From assembly GCA_030145245.1 (NCBI GenBank), contig JAQYWC010000034.1, positions 34,125-98,124 of the forward strand: a stretch of 64,000 bases of DNA, written 5' to 3'. Numbering within the stretch: the first letter of the stretch is position 1; each line of letters begins with the position of its first letter. The notes beneath the pieces were generated by a model. The model searched no databases, was not told the origin of the DNA, and saw only the letters and a list, made by a program, of their open reading frames with translations. Below are positions 56,864 through 64,000 of the stretch, piece after piece. This DNA comes from Desulfobacterium sp. GTDB taxonomy: Bacteria > Desulfobacterota > Desulfobacteria > Desulfobacterales > Desulfobacteraceae. Both the position numbers and the translations under genes were made by a program.

Positions 56864-56980
56864 GTTGCTTTTTGTCAACAAAAGTAAAAAATAAAAATCG
56901 AACCGCTGAAACGTGCACCGAACCAGGTAAAGACACAAGATGTTGTGTTTGTACCGGGCTTGATCCAAATATTATCCTGA

Positions 56981-57075
56981 TTACCACTTATTCACAGCCA
57001 TGCTTACGGGAAGAGCATAAATCGGCCCTTTCAGCATACAGCATGGCCAATAAAAAAAATCAATTTCAAAACGGC
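56981..57075 (+). repeat. Direct repeat downstream of the cassette
   Basis: Second copy of the ~95-bp sequence at 53618-53710. It is embedded in an open frame (56872-57267) with no recognised family, which is not called as a gene. Confidence 0.65.
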
Positions 57076-57441
57076 ATGAGGTTCTGGGCTGCGTATTCCG
57101 GCCATTCCGGCCAGGTGGACGAACTTGAGCAACGCTGGCTTAAACCTATGTCTCAGAGTTCTTCATTCTATTCAAGTCTGTTCTTTACTTACTATGTCTT
57201 TTCTTCTTTCCCTCATAGACTCTCCTTTCAAATTGAACTTGTGAGCGTTGTGAATGAGGCAATCTAAAGATTCTCAGTGACCCTTAAGTACCCTTTGCCT
57301 TTGCCACAATGAGCCTCCACACAGTCACCATGTCCTCTTCTCATGTCGTTGATGCAATCCTTCTCAGGACTATCCCATGACCAATAATTTCCTGTTGAGC
57401 CCCTTCATTATAACGGTTACAATAGAATAAAGGAGGTGAAC

Positions 57442-57762
57442 ATGCGGTACATAATCATTTTATTCATCTTGCTTGCCATTTCGATAACCGCATTTGCTGA
57501 AGACCAACAGCTGAATTATTGTCACGATCCCGAAAGTTCGGAGAATTGGGAAGAACTCGCTAAGAAACACCCAGACAACATGGATTTGCAACTTCTCCAT
57601 GCAGTCAGGATAGGTCTTTGTAAAAAAGTCGACGACGGCACCATAAGCTTTCAGAATGCATCCCGCATCTTCAACAGGTTACACATCCAGCTCATCGAAA
57701 AAAGCAAAAGAGGAATAGAGACCGATGGCAAAGGGACGGGATACTTTAGGCATTCTTTTTGA
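57442..57762 (+). CDS. Small exported protein
   Basis: AGGAGG lies 4 nt before the ATG at 57442. A signal peptide (hydrophobic L-F-I-L-L-A-I-S, cut after A-F-A-E) is followed by 85 residues with two cysteines that could form a disulphide (Y-C-H-D-P near 28 and G-L-C-K-K near 62). No family is recognised. It is alone between relics. Confidence 0.6.
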   Translation: MRYIIILFILLAISITAFAEDQQLNYCHDPESSENWEELAKKHPDNMDLQLLHAVRIGLCKKVDDGTISFQNASRIFNRLHIQLIEKSKRGIETDGKGTGYFRHSF

Positions 57763-57802
57763 GTGACAGGGGAATCACATGATGGTCTTCCCGGTATCAA
57801 TA

Positions 57803-58170
57803 CTACTTCATGTACCCATCATCCATCAACATATAATCACCTGATGACCCCTGAGCGGCACCGTTTACCAACTCATCGGCCCTTTCGTTAAGCGGATCTC
57901 CAGCATGCCCTTTGACCCACTTGAAGGTCAACTTTGGTAACGCCCCAGTAACCTCAAGCATCCTCTCCCACAGATCAGGGTTCAGTGCAGGTTTCCCGTC
58001 ACCTTTCACCTTTCTTCCAGCCTCTTTTTTGCCATCCTTTGGCCCATCCCTTGGTGCTCCCATTAATTACGTATTGGGAGTCGGAATGGACGACGATGGG
58101 TCTCTTCTTATCTTCGAGTTCCCCCAGGGCCGATATGACAGCCATCATCTCCATCCGGTTATTAATCAAG
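57803..58170 (-). pseudogene. rnhA: RNase HI relic
   Basis: The minus strand reads N-N-R-M-E-M-M-A-V-I (E48 equivalent), H-S-D-S-Q-Y-V-I-N-G (D70 equivalent) and, in another frame, K-W-V-K-G-H-A-G-D-P-L-N-E-R-A-D-E-L (H124 and D134 equivalents). A tandem 7-bp duplication (GGTGAAA, near 58001-58014) shifts the frame in the middle. The N-terminal strand with the first catalytic Asp is missing; the sequence breaks at the end of the HTH gene. Confidence 0.82.
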
Positions 58171-58362
58171 ATTTTCCAGCCTCAACATATCTTGAAATGC
58201 AAGTTTAATCCAATAGCTTGCAGGCTGGCCTATTTTATTTGCAATCTTGGCAGCCCTGCGCGCTGACGGTATCCGCCGTCCCTTTTCAATGTCACAAAGA
58301 CTTTGCGCAGATAGGCCCAGGGTGGCGGCAAATTCTTTTGTTCCATATCCTTCAGTAATCAT
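58162..58362 (-). CDS. Small HTH (XRE) protein, probable antitoxin
   Basis: 66 residues almost wholly made of an XRE helix-turn-helix: T-K-E-F-A-A-T-L-G-L-S-A-Q-S-L-C-D-I-E-K-G-R-R-I-P-S. The ATG overlaps the end of the RelE-like relic by 11 nt, the usual toxin-then-antitoxin order of HigBA-like pairs. It could still be expressed as an orphan repressor. Confidence 0.7.
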   Translation of the reverse strand: MITEGYGTKEFAATLGLSAQSLCDIEKGRRIPSARRAAKIANKIGQPASYWIKLAFQDMLRLENLD

Positions 58363-58474
58363 GTTTATTTACCTCAATGATTTCTATTACGATACTGTCG
58401 TCAACTTCAATATAAATTGCCCGGTACGATTTTGATAACCCGATTGACCGCTGCCCTTTTCTATTGCCATGGAA
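58352..58474 (-). pseudogene. RelE/HigB-type toxin C-terminal relic
   Basis: The minus strand reads F-H-G-N-R-K-G-Q-R-S-I-G-L-S-K-S-Y-R-A-I and ends E-V-N-K-H-D-Y, matching the C-terminal half of RelE/StbE-family mRNA interferases (G-x-R-K-G-Q-R-S-I-R-L, E-V-x-K-H-D-Y). Stops appear upstream in that frame at 58517-58522, so the N-terminal half is missing or frameshifted. Confidence 0.65.
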
Positions 58475-58755
58475 AGTTGTCGCCCATCTCCGAGGATGGG
58501 ATCTCCAAAAACACCATTATTATCCACTACGGTCTCCAGGTTATCCGGAATCAACAGCACCCTGCCCTTTGAGATTAAATACTTATAGCGTTTTTAACAC
58601 TTGATGATCCAGCTTTTAATATTGCTTGCTTAAAAATACCATTTTTCAACTTTTGCAAATTTATAACCCTGCCTTCTGCCATTGCAAAAACAGCTTACCA
58701 TATGGTGATTTGAAGAAGCCAACGATTAATAACCGGACCATCAAGTAACAGTTAT

Positions 58756-59922
58756 TTAGAGTAAATTGGATACAAAACAGCCCCCTCCGCCGCCACCACC
58801 ATCATTTTCATCATCACTATCGCTGGGATCACCTTGTTTCTGACAATCCTGCCAATTTTCTTCTGCTTTTAAGAGCAAAAAATCTATAATTGTAGGATCG
58901 TCTGTGTACAGTGAATTCTCACAGAGTTTAATGAATTCAAGGTTTGTCATAGATATAATCTCAATAGGAATATCACCACTTAATTGATTGCGGGATAAAT
59001 CAACGGAAGCGACCTGCTCCAAATTTCCAATTTCTGGTGGAAGGTTACCGCTTAAACTGTTACTCTCTAACCAAAGGGTTCTAAGGTTGGTTAAATTCCC
59101 AATTTCTGGAGGAATATTACCGCTCAATTGGTTAACCCCTATAAAAAACTCTCTGAGGTTGGTTAAATCCCCTATTTCAGGAGGGATAATACCGGTTAAT
59201 TGGTTCCCACGAAAATCAATCCTTTCAAGTTTAGTTATCCCCCCTATTTCAGAAGGGATGGGACCGCTCAAATGGTTGCCACTTAAAACACACGTTCTAA
59301 GGTTGGTTAAACTCCCTATTTCAGGAGGAATGGGACCGGATAAATTGTTATAGGTAAGAAAAAGTTCCTCAAGCTTAGTTAAATCCCCAATTTCTGGAGG
59401 AATATTACCGATCAAATTGCTATAAGTAAATGGATTAGAAGAAATAACAAGCCTCTCGAGATTTGTCAGACTTCCAATTTCAGGAGGAATACTACCGCTC
59501 AAAAGGGTGAGCTCCAACTCAAGAATTTTAAGGTTGATTAGATTCCCAATTTCTGGAGGGATATTACCGGTCATTCCGCTGGGACCAAATGCTTCAGAAG
59601 AAATAACGAGGCTCTCAAGATCTGTTAATATCCCAATTTCAGGAGGAATAATACCGCGTAAGGAATGAGAACCAAAGGAGAGAGCCACTATTTTATCAGA
59701 ACGAACAGTAACGCCATACCATTCCCCCTCGGTTCCAGGCATTGCAAACCCATCAGCATCTAATGGTTCTTTTTTCCAACCAGTATTTGGTACCCACGCA
59801 TCACCATTCATGCTGTCATATAATAGAATAAGAACTTGTCGTTCGGTAGATGAAATATTAGCAAACACCAAGTTTGAAGAACAGAATGAAAACAATAAAA
59901 TCAATAGAGCAGCATATCTCAT
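58756..59922 (-). CDS. Exported leucine-rich repeat protein, plant-like LRR
   Basis: 388 residues: a signal peptide (cut near V-F-A-N), an N-terminal cap with W-x-x-x-T-G-W and E-W-Y-G-V-T-V, and ten 24-residue LRRs with the I-P-P-E-I-G-x-L-T-N-L pattern, the type common in plants and some environmental bacteria. The tail is acidic, then (Gly)7-Cys-Phe-Val-Ser-Asn-Leu-Leu. The Gly-run followed by C-F is like the start of the G-G-G-C-F-I-A-T-A tail found in delta-proteobacterial surface proteins, but here it stops after five residues. A surface binding role is likely. Confidence 0.85.
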   Translation of the reverse strand: MRYAALLILLFSFCSSNLVFANISSTERQVLILLYDSMNGDAWVPNTGWKKEPLDADGFAMPGTEGEWYGVTVRSDKIVALSFGSHSLRGIIPPEIGILTDLESLVISSEAFGPSGMTGNIPPEIGNLINLKILELELTLLSGSIPPEIGSLTNLERLVISSNPFTYSNLIGNIPPEIGDLTKLEELFLTYNNLSGPIPPEIGSLTNLRTCVLSGNHLSGPIPSEIGGITKLERIDFRGNQLTGIIPPEIGDLTNLREFFIGVNQLSGNIPPEIGNLTNLRTLWLESNSLSGNLPPEIGNLEQVASVDLSRNQLSGDIPIEIISMTNLEFIKLCENSLYTDDPTIIDFLLLKAEENWQDCQKQGDPSDSDDENDGGGGGGGCFVSNLL

Positions 59923-61047
59923 TTCTTTACCTCCATATAAGATAGAATTGGAAAGCTACTGGATCTGTAGCAAAAGATTTGAACGGCTTAAGATTAAGGC
60001 TAAAAGTTGTAGGCACCCCCCTAAAAAGATCAAACAATCGATATAGCATAAATTTATAAATAATCTGCGATCTCCGCGATCGACAACAATCTTACTGAGC
60101 GTACAATAGCAATATCCATACCTGTTAAGTAATATTTAAATATTCCACCTCGTTTTACCCCTGAACCTGGTACCGGGCCTTAGCTATTAGCCGTTCCTCA
60201 TCCTCTTTATTTTACCCCCCTGTATCATAGCAAAACCCTCTGTGAAAAGAGTTCCTGAAGATTCCGGATATCCCTATCTAATAGCAGTTAGACTTCCCCC
60301 ATCAATGCCATCAAAAAAACTGTTTATGACTTTCAGAGTTTTTATTATTTTTCAAGCTCTGGCCAGAATTGGACAGAATCGGCCATTTTTGACCTCTTTG
60401 CGGCCCATAGCGCATGAACAGAAAAAGCCGGAAAAATGCGTTAACATCCTTCCGGCCATATTCACAAAAAGAAAGGGCCCCCGACCCAACGCGACGGGAG
60501 CCCTAAACCAATGCACCAATACAAGGAGGTGAATGTAGCGTTAACCTTGCAAGAACACCGTACTACATAACAAACGCTATGCCAACACTTATTTTTCAAC
60601 GCTTCCCTTGACAAGAAACCAAGTTCCTATCATACATATCATATTATCCCCAAACAGACTTGAGATCCATGACACCCTTGCCCTGACCCGGTTTAAAGGG
60701 TTGTGACAATCGAATTTTGATCGAATTTCCTGGCATGGTGAAGGCAAATAGCTTCACCAGTCGCCCAGTTTTCGCAACGGACAACGGCTATAATTAACAG
60801 GTCAAATTGTATTCGCCTGACAAATTTAATACCAGTGAAGGTTATTCCCTTCAGTTACCTGGATAAAAACTGCATGAAAAACCCTTCACAACAAGTTTTT
60901 TTTACTGGCAGCAGAGATCAAAACCCTTGCCGGAAAGGCGATACAACGTTCGTTTTATCCGTCGGCACTATAATTGCTAACACTGTTATGGCTGTAATTG
61001 TTTGTGCGAAAACGCGAATAAAATAGAAACGATTTCAGGAGAACTCT
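59923..61047. other. Long intergenic stretch, no supported gene
   Basis: Open frames at 59810-60046, 60242-60532 and 60835-61026 have no ribosome site or recognised motif. One GC-rich hairpin (AGGGCCCCCG / CGGGAGCCCT, 60474-60503) precedes an AAGGAGGTG at about 60527 that could start only a 13-codon frame. Nothing else was recognised. Confidence 0.45.
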
Positions 61048-64000
61048 ATGAAAAAGACGGCTACCAGAGCATGTTACCTTTTGATCCTCTATTCATTTGT
61101 TTTCATTTTTCTTCTTACCAACACTGCCTGTGCGAACCGGGTGACGGAACGCTTTGGCGGCTCTGCCCCCACCCTGGATAGAAGCAATGTAATGGAAGAT
61201 GTCTGGTTTGGATACTATTCGCAAAATACGACAACCAAAACCCTATACAACGAAAGTGGAAAACCATTTGAACTGGCCCAGGGCATGGCCAGAAGAATAG
61301 CCATACGAATTAACCTTAACGATATTCCTCCGGGCACAAATATAATAAAAGCCACCTATGTACTTCCCTTTTCCAGCAAAACATATCCTTTGTACAACAC
61401 CGCCTATGACCAGGGCCTCTCCCTTTACCGGATCCTTGATCCGTCAGGCACAGGCACCTGGGATAGCCAAACCATAAACTTCAGACATAAAAACCAGCCC
61501 GCACAGGAAGATCCCATTCCCTGGACAGATGAAGGAGGCACCTTTGCCGACTGCATTGACCCGGAACCCGTAGACACGGTCTATAGCGTGAGCCAGGGAA
61601 CGGTCCAGTTCTATTATTTTAATGTCACCGGTCTTGTGCAGGAATGGGTTGAGAATCCGGAGTCAAACCTGGGGTTCAGCTTTGACTGCACCGTGGTGTC
61701 GGACAGGATGGAGAACCCGAACTTACGGCCCTACCTTGAAATCACCTACGACACCCCTTCTGCCGAACCGCCGGACCAGATCTCAGGTCTTGACGTGTTC
61801 CACAGATCCGGACAGACCTTTATCACCTGGCAGGAAAATGGGTATACCGGACAATTTTACGACATAAACTACAGGATTTACCGGCATACCGCCCCCATTG
61901 ACCGGCAGAACCTTGACCAGGCACAGCTTGTGGGAGAGGTTTTCCAGGGCTCATCCCATAATGCAAACCGTTCTTACAGGGCAGGAGAGCATCACAATTA
62001 TAAGATCATTGAAGCGGATCCGGAACTTGATGACTCGACAGGGCTTTTTGTATACACACCGTCCCTGGCCGGGGAGTTCTTTTATGCAGTGACTTTTTCC
62101 GAAGAAGGAAATGAAAACCGCAGGGATTTTTCAAGTGGTAATGCCACCGCCCTGGCTGTGGCGGAAAGCGTTCAAACACCCGGAGCCGTGTTGCAAAATG
62201 CCTGGAACAATAATGGCGATACAATACAGGAATTTGTGCACTGGGCTGATACCACCATGAGCTACCGGGCGGGTTTTGGTTTTAATTTCATGATTAACCT
62301 GGATAGCAATTATTCCCCACTGACCGCTGTGCCCCTGGAGATCGCACTCAACGGTCGAAGCGCAAGTTACAGGCAAACATGGGTCCATAGGGATATGGTC
62401 TCCATATGGTATTCGGATTATCTTCCTCCCACAAAGAACATGCCCCTGGGCGGGGTGCAGGATGGCAGCGTTTTTCCTGAGCTTGCCAACGGCCACCTGT
62501 ATGATTCCCTTCAAACCTGGTATTCAGGCTGCAGTTCCTTTTTTAAAACCCAGAACAAACTCAGTGACGGCGTCTTTGTCCCTTACACGGAAAACAGGAT
62601 TTTACATGCCATAGGAGTGGCCCAGGACCGCTACAACATCGATCCGAACCGCATCTATCTCAGGGGGGGCTCCATGGGCGGAACAGGGTCCATGAGCCTG
62701 GGGCTTAAGCACCCTGAAGTTTTTGCATCGGTGACCGCCACCGTGGGCTGTCCCAACTGGCGGCTCAATATCCATGAAATTGATGATGCCTATGCCGTGG
62801 TAAGGGAAGGATGGAGATCCGAAGGCAACAGGCTGTGGGGCAAACAGGGTGAAGCTGTTCTCCATGAAAACGGCACCCCCATATGGGACTGGATGAATGC
62901 CGGATGGTATGCAAATAACCATGCAAACCAGGATATGCCGTTTCTTTCCATGGCAAACGGCAAGCTTGACGGTTCCATTGTCTTTTTTCCCCATGCACAA
63001 TTTTACAATGATATGAGGAGAGCAGGACATGCCTTTGTGGCTGATTTCTTTGACGGAGGACATTCCAGTGGTTCCGCCTTTGATCCCCGCTTTGGAACCC
63101 TTTTGAAAAACGAAAGCATTCCGGCCCTGAAAAACGTATCCCTGGATGGTGATCCGGGCAGTATCCACGAACCCACGGGCATGACCGCTGTTGTCTCAAC
63201 GGATCCCCTTGTATTTACGGGGGATCCCCAGGGAACAATCAACGGATACCGCCTTCTGGAGTGGTCCCGCTCCCTGAAGCAGTTCAGTAAGACGGATGCT
63301 GCAGATGATCTTGTAGACCTGCCCGCCCGCTATGAAATGGCATTCCGGGTTGAACCGTCATCCCCCCATCCCCAGGCATTCATTGACATCACCCCCAGAA
63401 AACTCCAGCAATTTGTGGTCACGGCGGCCAATGCATATTACTGGGAGAATAAAGACCTGTCGGAGAACCAGATTATCCAGAACGGTATGGCCATAGCCCA
63501 TGGAAACGGTCTTATTACCATTCCCGGATTTGAAGTCAGGCAAAGCCCGATGGGAAACAAACTGATCATAACCCCTGCGTCCGGCCAGGAACCCATCCAA
63601 CCGGTGCTCTACCCCATCGGTGACAAGCTTATCGGCCAGGGAGACACACTGGTGTTTACCATAGACGGGTCTGACGGCAACAATGACCCCCTTGTGTTCA
63701 GCGCATCCCCCCTGCCCCCTGGCGCCTCCTTTGATCCGGGAACCCGAACCTTTTCATGGACACCTGACAACCAATATGCAGGAAATTATGATGTTACCTT
63801 TACCGTGTGCGATGGTACGCTTTCCGATGAAGAAACCATTACCGTCTCCTTTGATGTCACAGCCCCGGTTGTTACCATAAATGAACCTCCAGGTGGGCTT
63901 ACCCAGGAGCAGGGAGTGATTTCCCTGTCCGGCAATATGTCTGATGATGTGGAAATCGCATCGGCCACCTGCATCGTCACCTATCCGGACAATACAACAG
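61048..64000 (+). CDS. Large exported esterase-like multidomain protein, 3' end missing
   Basis: The reading frame starts at the ATG at 61048 (CAGGAG upstream) and is open to the right edge, 984 codons so far. In order: signal peptide (cut near T-A-C-A-N), a DNRLRE-like N-terminal beta domain (about 45-230), a fibronectin III-like domain (S-G-L-D-V-F-H...T-W-Q-E), a helical spacer, then an alpha/beta hydrolase with Ser542 in R-G-G-S-M-G-G-T-G and a likely His672 in G-G-H-S-S-G. Putative Ig/cadherin-like repeats follow (P-L-P-P-G-A-S-F-D...F-S-W-T-P). This is typical of secreted carbohydrate or feruloyl-type esterases. The C-terminal anchor is outside the window. Confidence 0.82.
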   Translation, partial: MKKTATRACYLLILYSFVFIFLLTNTACANRVTERFGGSAPTLDRSNVMEDVWFGYYSQNTTTKTLYNESGKPFELAQGMARRIAIRINLNDIPPGTNIIKATYVLPFSSKTYPLYNTAYDQGLSLYRILDPSGTGTWDSQTINFRHKNQPAQEDPIPWTDEGGTFADCIDPEPVDTVYSVSQGTVQFYYFNVTGLVQEWVENPESNLGFSFDCTVVSDRMENPNLRPYLEITYDTPSAEPPDQISGLDVFHRSGQTFITWQENGYTGQFYDINYRIYRHTAPIDRQNLDQAQLVGEVFQGSSHNANRSYRAGEHHNYKIIEADPELDDSTGLFVYTPSLAGEFFYAVTFSEEGNENRRDFSSGNATALAVAESVQTPGAVLQNAWNNNGDTIQEFVHWADTTMSYRAGFGFNFMINLDSNYSPLTAVPLEIALNGRSASYRQTWVHRDMVSIWYSDYLPPTKNMPLGGVQDGSVFPELANGHLYDSLQTWYSGCSSFFKTQNKLSDGVFVPYTENRILHAIGVAQDRYNIDPNRIYLRGGSMGGTGSMSLGLKHPEVFASVTATVGCPNWRLNIHEIDDAYAVVREGWRSEGNRLWGKQGEAVLHENGTPIWDWMNAGWYANNHANQDMPFLSMANGKLDGSIVFFPHAQFYNDMRRAGHAFVADFFDGGHSSGSAFDPRFGTLLKNESIPALKNVSLDGDPGSIHEPTGMTAVVSTDPLVFTGDPQGTINGYRLLEWSRSLKQFSKTDAADDLVDLPARYEMAFRVEPSSPHPQAFIDITPRKLQQFVVTAANAYYWENKDLSENQIIQNGMAIAHGNGLITIPGFEVRQSPMGNKLIITPASGQEPIQPVLYPIGDKLIGQGDTLVFTIDGSDGNNDPLVFSASPLPPGASFDPGTRTFSWTPDNQYAGNYDVTFTVCDGTLSDEETITVSFDVTAPVVTINEPPGGLTQEQGVISLSGNMSDDVEIASATCIVTYPDNTT

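Noticed and set aside
56872..57267. 131-codon open frame containing the second direct repeat
   Set aside because: No start signal, no known domain, and the first part is antisense to the J-domain relic.
60474..60545. Possible attenuator with leader peptide (GC hairpin then AAGGAGGTG)
   Set aside because: The only reading frame after the ribosome site is 13 codons and the next gene begins about 500 nt later, so no regulatory link can be argued.

Overview
The window looks like a chromosome segment of a Desulfobacterota (Desulfobacterales-like) sulfate reducer. The evidence is the mix of gene types: a pyrophosphate-type phosphofructokinase, a DcuB-type C4-dicarboxylate carrier with its own CitA/DcuS-like two-component pair, a fused FAD/Fe-S D-lactate dehydrogenase-like protein, PEP-CTERM and VPLPA-CTERM type exported proteins, an RHS giant, and GEMM-class riboswitches. 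The species is not provable from the sequence alone. Base composition is near 50 % GC in the housekeeping genes and clearly AT-richer in the accessory parts.

Layout. 1-2650: accessory edge with a truncated secreted protein, an FmdE-like fragment, a lone PAS domain and an exported solute-binding-type protein. 2723-6248 (minus): a GGDEF diguanylate cyclase followed at 25 nt by PPi-phosphofructokinase. 6296-6500: a decayed amino-acid ABC ATPase. 6596-8544 (plus): ftsY, yebG and an alpha/beta hydrolase. 8697-13904: a lipoprotein, a SplB-like radical SAM protein and a large D-lactate dehydrogenase-like flavoprotein. 14261-21060 (minus): a three-gene operon with a small YD-repeat/EF-hand protein, an 1848-residue RHS protein and a TolB-like propeller protein. 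21947-25682: dcuB convergent with its regulator and sensor genes. 25948-26592: a LysE-type exporter with a hairpin leader. 26702-42113: a run of twelve minus-strand genes, read in the order mfd, SurA-like lipoprotein, SurA-like isomerase, mgtE, recO, GHMP kinase, glyQ, glyS, small protein, nucleoside phosphorylase-like gene, ligA, eamA. Overlapping stops and starts join several of them. 42309-43238 (plus): a patatin-like phospholipase. 43294-43369: tRNA-Thr(CGU).

From the tRNA onward the character changes. A tyrosine recombinase with one frameshift is followed by strong hairpins, two PEP-CTERM-type exported proteins, a serine resolvase with a decayed second copy, an IS3-family deletion derivative that interrupts a higA-like antitoxin, a PKD-repeat protein, a pseudouridine synthase, a methyltransferase plus asparagine-synthetase-like cassette bracketed by imperfect direct repeats, and relics of dnaJ-type, rnhA and relE genes. 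An LRR protein and a large exported esterase-like protein that runs off the right edge follow. This is best read as a genomic island or recombination hotspot.

Connections. Two genes in the island, a C39-like PEP-CTERM protein and the PKD protein, each sit downstream of a GEMM-I riboswitch (cyclic dinucleotide sensor), and each ends in a similar terminator. The diguanylate cyclase elsewhere in the window could feed the same signal network. The items most worth following are the asparagine-synthetase homologue without the glutaminase cysteine beside a methyltransferase, the riboswitch-controlled secreted proteins, and the RHS operon with a translationally adjacent exported propeller protein.
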